From contig NZ_KB898043.1 in assembly GCF_000377345.1 (NCBI RefSeq), positions 62,001-126,000 of the forward strand: DNA of 64,000 nt, written 5' to 3'. This document shows positions 7,956-14,443 of this stretch, one piece after another. Below the pieces are notes generated by a model that was not told the DNA's origin, did no database searches, and saw only the letters and a list, made by a program, of their open reading frames with translations. Made by a program: the position numbers and the translations under genes. Position 1 is the stretch's first letter. Every line of letters starts with the position of its first letter. The DNA comes from Thioalkalivibrio sp. ALJ16 (lineage in GTDB: Bacteria > Pseudomonadota > Gammaproteobacteria > Ectothiorhodospirales > Ectothiorhodospiraceae).

Positions 7956-9344
7956 ATGGAACAACGTCTGGTATTCGACCCGGAGGTGCTGCGTCGCTAC
8001 GACGTGAGCGGGCCGCGCTACACCTCGTATCCCACCGCGCCGCAGTTCCACGAGGGATTCGATGCCAGTACCTATGCTCGCGTGGCACGGGAAAGCAGCG
8101 TGGCGGACCCGCATGCACCGCTCTCGCTGTACGTGCACGTGCCGTTCTGCGACACCGTGTGTTTCTACTGTGCCTGCAACAAGGTCGTGACCGGCAACTA
8201 CCGCAGGGCGGAGGCCTACCTGGACGCCCTGGAACGAGAGATTGCGCTGCAGGCCGCGCTGTTCGGCCGCGGGCGCCCGGTACGCCAGCTGCATCTTGGC
8301 GGGGGCACGCCCACGTATCTGTCGGACGCCGATCTCGCGCGGGTCATGCATGCGCTGGCGCGGCATTTCTGGCTGGAGACCGGGCCCGAGCGCGAGTTCT
8401 CGATCGAGATCGACCCGCGTGCGGTGGGACCGGATACGCTCGCGCATCTGGCCAGGCTGGGCTTCAACCGGGTATCCCTCGGGGTGCAGGACGTGAACCC
8501 GGAGGTACAGAGGGCGGTTAACCGCATCCAGCCGTTCGCGGTGACCGAGCAGGCGGTGCGCCAGGCCCGCGCGAACGGTTTTGTGTCCACCAACGTTGAT
8601 CTGATCTATGGCCTGCCCCTGCAGACGGTGGCGACCTACACCGCCACCCTGGACCGGGTGCTGGAGCTGCGCCCCGAGCGTCTGGCGATCTACAACTACG
8701 CGCATCTGCCGGAGATGTTCAAGACACAGCGGCAGATCCGCGAGGCGGACCTGCCGCCGGCCGCGGAGAAGCTGGCCATTCTCGAGGCGACCATCGAGCG
8801 CCTCACCGCGGCCGGATATGTCTACATCGGTATGGATCACTTCGCGCTGCCGGAAGACGAACTGGCCGTGGCCCAGCGCGCGGGGACGCTGCAGCGCAAC
8901 TTTCAGGGCTATTCGACCCGGGCGGAATACGACCTGGTGGCGCTGGGTCCGACCGCGATCGGTCGCGTGGGTAACAGCTACAGCCAGAACCTGCGCGAGG
9001 TGGAGGCCTGGCAGACGCGCCTGGAGGCGGGCCGTCTGCCCGTGTTCCGCGGCCTGGAGCTGTCAGCCGACGACCAGTTGCGACGGGATGTGATCCGCGA
9101 ACTGATGTGCCATTCCCGGATCGACTTCGCCGCGATCGAGGCGCGCCACGGGATCGATTTTCACGCGACCTTCGCGGATGCCCTCACGCGCCTGGAACAG
9201 ATGCAGGCGGATGGTCTGCTGGAAATCGACGCGCAGCAACTGCGGGTACAGCCGCGCGGGCGCCTGCTGCTGCGTAATATCGCGATGGCCTTCGATGCCT
9301 ACCTGCAGCGCGAAGAGCGGCCGCGCTACTCGCGTGTGGTCTGA
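7956..9344 (+). CDS. hemN: Oxygen-independent coproporphyrinogen III dehydrogenase
   Basis: 462 aa from the ATG at 7956; ten more codons are open upstream without a ribosome site. Radical SAM enzyme: cluster motif CDTVCFYC (about 62-69), GGGTP (about 113-117), and the HemN-type start YDVSGPRYTSYPTAPQF, which separates it from HemW-type paralogues. It decarboxylates coproporphyrinogen III to protoporphyrinogen IX without O2. The FNR/Anr box 78 bases upstream of the start codon fits induction under low oxygen. It converges with hpnC. Confidence 0.95.
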   Translation: MEQRLVFDPEVLRRYDVSGPRYTSYPTAPQFHEGFDASTYARVARESSVADPHAPLSLYVHVPFCDTVCFYCACNKVVTGNYRRAEAYLDALEREIALQAALFGRGRPVRQLHLGGGTPTYLSDADLARVMHALARHFWLETGPEREFSIEIDPRAVGPDTLAHLARLGFNRVSLGVQDVNPEVQRAVNRIQPFAVTEQAVRQARANGFVSTNVDLIYGLPLQTVATYTATLDRVLELRPERLAIYNYAHLPEMFKTQRQIREADLPPAAEKLAILEATIERLTAAGYVYIGMDHFALPEDELAVAQRAGTLQRNFQGYSTRAEYDLVALGPTAIGRVGNSYSQNLREVEAWQTRLEAGRLPVFRGLELSADDQLRRDVIRELMCHSRIDFAAIEARHGIDFHATFADALTRLEQMQADGLLEIDAQQLRVQPRGRLLLRNIAMAFDAYLQREERPRYSRVV

Positions 9345-9376
9345 ACACCGGTGACGGGTATCAATCGCCTGCCCGC

Positions 9377-10270
9377 CTAGCGGCGACGCGGGCGCAGGCT
9401 GTGGGCGAGGATGACCCAGACGTCGCGGGCACGCAGGCGGGGGCGCGCGAATACGTCGTCCTGCTGGCGCAGGCGCCAGAGGATGCGGGCACCGCCGTTG
9501 ATGATCGCGCGAATCTCCAGCCCCATGCGCCCGCGGAGCAAGCCGCCGAGGGGCGCGCCGGCCCGCAGCAGGCGATCGGCGCGAGCGTACTGGAACTGCA
9601 TCAGGTTGCGTAGCTGGAAGCTGGACTGGCCGGCGGCGAGCATGGCCTCGGTCACCCCGTACTGGTCCATCTCGTCCTGCGGCAGGTAGATACGGTTGTT
9701 CTCGCGAAGGTCCTGCTGCAGGTCCTGGTAGAAATTGATCAGCTGCAGCGCCGAGCAGATTGCGTCCGAGTAGCCGAGCATCGATTCCGTGGGCTCGCCA
9801 TCGAGATGGAGCATCAGGCGCCCGACCGGATTCGCCGAGCGCCGGCAATAGTCCATGAGCTCGCCAAAACTGGCATAGCGGGTCTGCTCGAGGTCCTGGA
9901 GGAAGGCGTCGATCAGGTCGCGGAAGGGTTCGGCGGGGAGGTCGAAGCGGGCGCGGGTATCGGCCAGCGCGATCCACTCCGGTTCGTGTTCCGCTGCCGG
10001 GTCCTCGAGGATCTCCACGCGTTCCTGCATGGCGAGCAGGTCCGCGCGGCGCGCGGCGAGCGGGCGCGGGTCTTCGTCCGCCAGGTCATCGGCGTCGCGG
10101 GCAAAGCAATAAATGGCGGCGACCGGGCCGCGCAGGTGCCGGGGCAGCAGCCAGGAGGCTACCGGGAAGTTCTCGTAGTGGGCCGTGGCGCGCCGACGGC
10201 AGTGGCGGTAGGCGTCCTTGACGCGGGGCGGGATGGGCCGCTGCCGGCCGCTGCCGCCTTCAGCTCGCAA
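9377..10270 (-). CDS. hpnC: Hydroxysqualene synthase (squalene synthase HpnC)
   Basis: About 297 aa if started at the TTG at 10270, which has GGAGA upstream and overlaps the gph stop; the exact start is uncertain because the frame is open to 10339. Squalene/phytoene synthase family with Asp-rich motifs FARDADDLADE and NFYQDLQQDLREN. In the HpnCDE pathway it converts presqualene diphosphate to hydroxysqualene. It is last in mtaD-ubiG-gph-hpnC and on the other side of hemN from hpnDE. No squalene-hopene cyclase gene is in the window. Confidence 0.88.
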   Translation of the reverse strand: MRAEGGSGRQRPIPPRVKDAYRHCRRRATAHYENFPVASWLLPRHLRGPVAAIYCFARDADDLADEDPRPLAARRADLLAMQERVEILEDPAAEHEPEWIALADTRARFDLPAEPFRDLIDAFLQDLEQTRYASFGELMDYCRRSANPVGRLMLHLDGEPTESMLGYSDAICSALQLINFYQDLQQDLRENNRIYLPQDEMDQYGVTEAMLAAGQSSFQLRNLMQFQYARADRLLRAGAPLGGLLRGRMGLEIRAIINGGARILWRLRQQDDVFARPRLRARDVWVILAHSLRPRRR

Positions 10271-10949
10271 GCCCGGTCTCCGGGGTCGGTGTGTTGGCGT
10301 ACCAGGGCCAGAATGCGTCGGGGTGCTCCAGGCGGCCATCGGCGCCCCATTGTTCCGGGGTCTGATCGGTGTCGATGTAGCCCCAGCCGGCGATCAGCGT
10401 GCTCATGCCAGCGGCGCGTCCGGCGGCGATATCGCGCTCGGCATCGCCCCAGTAGCAGTGGCGTTCGGGGGGGAGCCCGGTCTGGCGGGCGGCCAGCCAC
10501 ATGGGCTCCGGTGCCGGCTTGCGCTGGGGCAGGGTGTCGCCGCTGACCACGGTCGCCATGCGTGCGTGCAGGCCCAGGGCGTCGAGCAGTGGATCGGTGA
10601 GCCAGCCGGGCTTGTTGGTCACGACGCCGAGCGCCCAGCCGCGATCCTCGCAGGCCTCCAGCAGGTCAGGCAGCCCGGGGAACAGGCAGGTGGCCTGACA
10701 CAGGTCGCGGGCGTAGATCTCGAGGTAGCGCTTCTTCAGGTGTTCGGCGAAGTCCGGAGCGGCATCCGGAAACCCGAGCGCGACCAGTGCCTGCGAGCCA
10801 TGCGAGACGTGATTGCGCACGCGTTCGAAGGGCAGCGGGGCGCGGTCGTGCTCGGCCATCAGCTTGACCAGCGCGGCGTGCATGTCGGGTGCGGTGTCGA
10901 GCAGGGTGCCATCCAGGTCGAACAGCACCGATCCGAGCATGCTCCTCAT
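10260..10949 (-). CDS. gph: Phosphoglycolate phosphatase, HAD family
   Basis: 229 aa; the start at 10949 overlaps the ubiG stop by 4 bases (ATGA); a second in-frame ATG at 10940 is possible. HAD motif I FDLDGTLLDT near the N-terminus, motif II/III region VVTNKP and RKPAPEP, and motif IV GDAERDI. Gph proteins hydrolyse 2-phosphoglycolate, which also arises from RubisCO oxygenation in autotrophs. In many gammaproteobacteria gph lies directly behind ubiG, as here, so an alternative HAD substrate cannot be excluded. Confidence 0.88.
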   Translation of the reverse strand: MRSMLGSVLFDLDGTLLDTAPDMHAALVKLMAEHDRAPLPFERVRNHVSHGSQALVALGFPDAAPDFAEHLKKRYLEIYARDLCQATCLFPGLPDLLEACEDRGWALGVVTNKPGWLTDPLLDALGLHARMATVVSGDTLPQRKPAPEPMWLAARQTGLPPERHCYWGDAERDIAAGRAAGMSTLIAGWGYIDTDQTPEQWGADGRLEHPDAFWPWYANTPTPETGLAS

Positions 10950-11692
10950 GCGGGGCCTGCGGTTTCTTCGCGGCGGGCCGCCATCAGGTAGTTCACGTCG
11001 GTACGCGGGACCAGACGGTACTGGCCGTTCAGGGGCGAGTAGGTGAGGCCGGTCATCGCCGTCACGCGGAAGCCATGGCGGCGCAGGGCCGTACCCAGCT
11101 CCGAGGGACGGATGAAGCGCGCGTACTCGTGCGTGCCCGTGGGCAGCATGTTGAGGACGTACTCGGCGCCGACGATGGCCTCGGCGAACGCCCGCGGGGT
11201 GCGGTTGATGGTGGACAGGAACAGCCAGCCGCCGGGACGTACCAGCCGCACGAGGGCGTCGATCACGGCCTCGGGGTCGGGGACGTGTTCCAGCATTTCC
11301 AGGCAGGTCACGATGTCGTAGGCGCCGGCATGGTGTTCCGCGTGGGCCTCTGCGGTGGTGTGCAGGTAGTGGATCTTCAGCCCGGCCTCCGTGGCATGTT
11401 CGCGCGCGACCTCCAGGTGTTCGGCGCCAGCATCGAGGCCGGTCACGCGCGCCCCGCGCACGGCCATCGTCTCGGACAGGATGCCTGCGCCACAGCCCAC
11501 ATCCACAACGGTCTTGCCCTCCAGCCCGGCGTGCTGGTCGATCCATTCCAGGCGCAGCGGGTTGATGGCGTGCAGCGTGGCGAAGGCCCCGTTCGGGTCC
11601 CACCACTCCCGGGCACGGTGCGCAAACTTGTGGACCTCGGCGTGATCGACGTTGTCGTGACGGCGGGATTCGGGCTCGGGGCTCATGGGCAT
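10946..11692 (-). CDS. ubiG: Ubiquinone biosynthesis O-methyltransferase
   Basis: 248 aa class I SAM-dependent methyltransferase with motif I VVDVGCGAGILSE (about 62-74) and the UbiG-typical start NVDHAEVHKFAHRAREWWDPNG. It carries out both O-methylations of ubiquinone synthesis. It starts 5 bases after the mtaD stop and overlaps gph, so it is co-transcribed. Confidence 0.95.
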   Translation of the reverse strand: MPMSPEPESRRHDNVDHAEVHKFAHRAREWWDPNGAFATLHAINPLRLEWIDQHAGLEGKTVVDVGCGAGILSETMAVRGARVTGLDAGAEHLEVAREHATEAGLKIHYLHTTAEAHAEHHAGAYDIVTCLEMLEHVPDPEAVIDALVRLVRPGGWLFLSTINRTPRAFAEAIVGAEYVLNMLPTGTHEYARFIRPSELGTALRRHGFRVTAMTGLTYSPLNGQYRLVPRTDVNYLMAARREETAGPA

Positions 11693-11697
11693 CTCGA

Positions 11698-13035
11698 TCA
11701 GGCGGTGAGGGGCTGCTGTGTCTCCAGTACCCGCGTGCGCCAGTACTCGGCTTCGGCATGGAGCTCATACAGGTCCAGCGTAAGCAGTTGGCGGTTGCGG
11801 AGCAACGGCTGGCCCGCCACGTAGACGCTGCGCACGGCGTCACGGGTTGCGGCATACACGATCTGGGCGCAGGGATCATGCGCGGGCTGAAGCTCCGGCG
11901 CCTGCAGGTCCACGGCCACCACGTCCGCCTGCTTGCCGGCCTCCAGCGATCCGATGTGATCGTCCAGGCCGAGGGCGCGGGCGCTGCCCAGCGTGGCCAT
12001 CTCCAGGGCGGCGCTGGCGGGTAGCGCGGAGGCATCGCCGCTGACGCCCTTGGCCAGGAGTGCGGCGGTGCGCATCTCGCCGATCATGTCGAGGTCGTTG
12101 TTGGAGGCGGTGCCGTCCGTGCCCAGGCCCACATTGATGCCTGCCGCCTGGAGGCGGGCGATGGGGCAGAAACCCGAGGCCAGCTTGAGGTTGGATTCCG
12201 GGCAGTGCGCGATGGACACCGGACGCCCCTGCAGCTGTTCCAGGTCGCTGTCGGCGACCTGAGTCATGTGGACCGCGATGAACGGCTGATCAAGCATTCC
12301 AAGGCGGGCCAGGCGTGCCAGGGGACGTTCGCCGTGGTCGCGCAGGCTGTCGCTCACCTCGCTGGCGGTCTCGTGGACATGCATGTGGATGGGCACGCGC
12401 AGCTCGCGCGCTCGGGCTGCCACCCGCTCCAGGCTGGCATCACCCACGGTGTACGGTGCGTGTGGCGCCACGTTGAAGCGGATGCGGGGGTGGTCGCCCC
12501 AGGCGTCCACGACGTCGGCACCGCGCTGGAAGTATTCGTCGGCCGTGCGGGCCCACGGGGTCGGGAAGTCGAACACCGTCAGCCCCAGCGAGGCACGAAT
12601 GCCGGTTTCGTCCACGACCCGCGCCGCATCCTCGACAAAGAGATACATGTCGCCGAAACAGGTGGTCCCGCCGCGCAGCATCTCGGCGACCGACAGGCGT
12701 GTTCCGGAACGCACGAATTCGGGCGACAGCAGTTTGCCTTCGGCCGGCCAGATGTAGCCCTTGAGCCATTCCATCAGCGGGCGGTCGCTGCCCACGCCAC
12801 GCAGCAGGCTCATCCCGGAATGGGTATGCGCATTGACAAGCCCCGGGATCAGTGCCTGACCGGGGTGATCCTGGATATCGGCATCCGGATATTGCGCCTT
12901 TGCCTCGTGCTGCGGCAGCACGGCGGTGATCTCCCCGTCGCGGACGACCAGTGCATGGTCTTCGAGTACCGTGTTGCGGGGCACGACCGGGACAATCCGG
13001 GGGGCGGCGAGGATCAGGGTCGGGGTATTGGGCAT
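11698..13035 (-). CDS. mtaD: TRZ/ATZ family amidohydrolase, 5-methylthioadenosine/S-adenosylhomocysteine deaminase type
   Basis: 445 aa from the ATG at 13035; a GTG five codons upstream (13050) is an alternative. Metal-dependent amidohydrolase: NAHTHSG near the N-terminus (HxH metal ligands), HVHETASE (third His and catalytic Glu region), HCPESNLKL and GTDGTASNNDLDM (catalytic Asp). Members deaminate 5'-methylthioadenosine or S-adenosylhomocysteine. The neighbour ubiG is a SAM-dependent methyltransferase that produces S-adenosylhomocysteine, which makes a recycling role plausible. First gene of mtaD-ubiG-gph-hpnC. Confidence 0.85.
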   Translation of the reverse strand: MPNTPTLILAAPRIVPVVPRNTVLEDHALVVRDGEITAVLPQHEAKAQYPDADIQDHPGQALIPGLVNAHTHSGMSLLRGVGSDRPLMEWLKGYIWPAEGKLLSPEFVRSGTRLSVAEMLRGGTTCFGDMYLFVEDAARVVDETGIRASLGLTVFDFPTPWARTADEYFQRGADVVDAWGDHPRIRFNVAPHAPYTVGDASLERVAARARELRVPIHMHVHETASEVSDSLRDHGERPLARLARLGMLDQPFIAVHMTQVADSDLEQLQGRPVSIAHCPESNLKLASGFCPIARLQAAGINVGLGTDGTASNNDLDMIGEMRTAALLAKGVSGDASALPASAALEMATLGSARALGLDDHIGSLEAGKQADVVAVDLQAPELQPAHDPCAQIVYAATRDAVRSVYVAGQPLLRNRQLLTLDLYELHAEAEYWRTRVLETQQPLTA

Positions 13036-13118
13036 GGAAGGCTCGTGCACGCGGTTCCAGGGCGCGCATGGTACCCGAAAGGGGCGGCGTTGCGCCGCCC
13101 CGGACGGGGTGGGTCAGG

Positions 13119-13511
13119 TTACATGCGGTTGATGGCCAGACGGCCTGGACCGGTCAGGGCCAGCGCGATGGCGGCAAACAGGAACATCCCCTGCAGTTCC
13201 AGGGCCCAGCCCCCGGTCCCTGTCAGCTGGAAGACCTCGTCGGCATGCGCCAGGCCGATCGCAAAGACCATGTTGATCGCGATCAGTACCGCGCCGATTC
13301 GGGCATACAGCCCAAGGATGACGAGGATGGGCGCCAGGATCTCGCCGACGTAGACACCGTAGGCCAGGATGGCGGGCAGCCCCGCGTTGGTCAGCATGCC
13401 CTCGATGCCGCTGATGTCGCCTGTGATCTTGGCGACGCCGTGCATGAGGATGAGGATCCCGAGGGCGAGCCGCAGGATGAGTTTCCCGCTGTCGTCGAGT
13501 GTGTTGTCCAT
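13119..13511 (-). CDS. DoxX family membrane protein
   Basis: 130 aa with four predicted membrane segments (about 10-27, 46-66, 70-88, 104-120). It fits the DoxX/YphA family of small inner-membrane proteins, whose biochemical role is generally unclear, although relatives are linked to quinone-coupled redox reactions and stress. GGAGAG lies just before the ATG. It is downstream of wrbA on the same strand, with two large inverted repeats in the 203 bases between them. Confidence 0.85.
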   Translation of the reverse strand: MDNTLDDSGKLILRLALGILILMHGVAKITGDISGIEGMLTNAGLPAILAYGVYVGEILAPILVILGLYARIGAVLIAINMVFAIGLAHADEVFQLTGTGGWALELQGMFLFAAIALALTGPGRLAINRM

Positions 13512-13562
13512 GGCAGTGCTCTCCTTGCTGGTGCAGTGGGCTTGGGTGTTGGGTCGGGTCCG

Positions 13563-13606
13563 GGATGGCCATGTGCGTCACACCGCGGTGTCACTCTCGG
13601 CCATCC
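13563..13606. repeat. Nested inverted repeat between doxX and wrbA
   Basis: Outer arms GGATGGCC (13563-13570) and GGCCATCC (13599-13606) are perfect and enclose a perfect 12-base palindrome ACACCGCGGTGT (13580-13591). It lies 52 bases upstream of the doxX start, so it could be an operator or an mRNA structure; there is no T-run for a standard terminator. Confidence 0.6.
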
Positions 13607-13660
13607 GCGGAGGCGGGTCCCTGGCGGCTTCGTTGCCGTTGACTGTCCGTTATGGCTACC

Positions 13661-13705
13661 GGCCCCTGCATCAGCGCGTACCTCCCTGGCCGCTGTGCAG
13701 GGGCC
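13661..13705 (-). terminator. Possible terminator or 3' stem after wrbA
   Basis: Perfect 10-base inverted repeat: GGCCCCTGCA (13661-13670) and TGCAGGGGCC (13696-13705), 25-base loop. It begins 9 bases past the wrbA stop on the minus strand. No U-tract follows, so it may stabilise the wrbA 3' end rather than terminate by itself. Confidence 0.45.
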
Positions 13706-13714
13706 ATCCAGCCC

Positions 13715-14335
13715 TCAGCCCGCCGCGCGACCCAGGCGCTGGGCGCGCGCGACTTCCGCCACGTGGCGACCCTGTGATGCCGCCATGGCGAGTTCGTTCT
13801 CGCTGGGCTGGCGCGAGCCGTCGCCGTCGGCCAGGGTGGTGGCGCCGTACGGCGTACCGCCGCTGATCTCGGACATGTCGACCAGGCGCTTCTCGGTGTA
13901 GGGCAGGCCGACGATGGTCATCCCGTAGTGCATGAGATTGACAATAGTCGAAATCAGCGTGGTTTCCTGCCCGCCATGCTGCGAGGCGGTGGATCCAAAC
14001 ACGCTGCCGATCTTGCCGACCAGTTTGTCGCCAAACCACAGGGCCCCGGTCTGGTCGAGGAAGTTCGCCATCTGGGCGGACATGCGGCCAAAGCGAGTGG
14101 GGGTGCCGATGATAATGGCATCGTAATCCGCCAGCTCCTCCGGCTTGGCGATCGGCGCGGCCTGGTCGAGCTTCGCGCCTGCGTTGCGGGCGATCACATC
14201 GGGCATCAGTTCCGGCACGCGCTTGATGGTCACCTCGGTATCGGGCACCTCGCGCGCACCGCGGGCGACGGCCTCGGCCATCTGTTCGATATGACCCCAG
14301 GTGGAGTAGTACAGGATCAGGATCTTGGTGCTCAT
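13715..14335 (-). CDS. wrbA: NAD(P)H:quinone oxidoreductase, WrbA type
   Basis: 206 aa flavodoxin-fold protein, usual length for the family. FMN-binding stretches are visible: [14 protein letters not shown] (phosphate loop, about 9-22), GTPTRFG (about 77-83) and [12 protein letters not shown] (about 114-125). WrbA reduces quinones by two electrons with NAD(P)H, protecting against oxidative stress. The 108 bases upstream hold two similar palindromes that look like operators, shared with or near the 3' end of the GGDEF-EAL gene. Confidence 0.93.
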   Translation of the reverse strand: MSTKILILYYSTWGHIEQMAEAVARGAREVPDTEVTIKRVPELMPDVIARNAGAKLDQAAPIAKPEELADYDAIIIGTPTRFGRMSAQMANFLDQTGALWFGDKLVGKIGSVFGSTASQHGGQETTLISTIVNLMHYGMTIVGLPYTEKRLVDMSEISGGTPYGATTLADGDGSRQPSENELAMAASQGRHVAEVARAQRLGRAAG

Positions 14336-14382
14336 GGTCTCGCGTCCTCCGCGTTGACGTTCCGGTTAGGTATCACCTTAGA

Positions 14383-14397
14383 TCCGGTTTAACCGAA
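14383..14397. promoter_or_regulatory. Operator-like palindrome 1 upstream of wrbA
   Basis: TCCGGTT-T-AACCGAA, arms matching at 6 of 7 positions around a single central base. A further lone TCCGGTT half-site is at 14361-14367, nearer wrbA. The centre is 43 bases from the centre of the second palindrome, close to four helical turns. Confidence 0.55.
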
Positions 14398-14425
14398 TGA
14401 AAATGGCGAAAATAGCCGCCAAAGT

Positions 14426-14440
14426 TTCGATTAAATCGAA
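14426..14440. promoter_or_regulatory. Operator-like palindrome 2 upstream of wrbA
   Basis: TTCGATT-A-AATCGAA is a perfect 7-1-7 inverted repeat, of the same form T(T/C)CG(A/G)TT-N-AA(C/T)CGAA as the site at 14383. The AT-rich centre stands out from the GC-rich surroundings. It lies only 3 bases from the stop of the GGDEF-EAL gene, so it most likely serves wrbA. Confidence 0.55.
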
Positions 14441-14443
14441 CAT

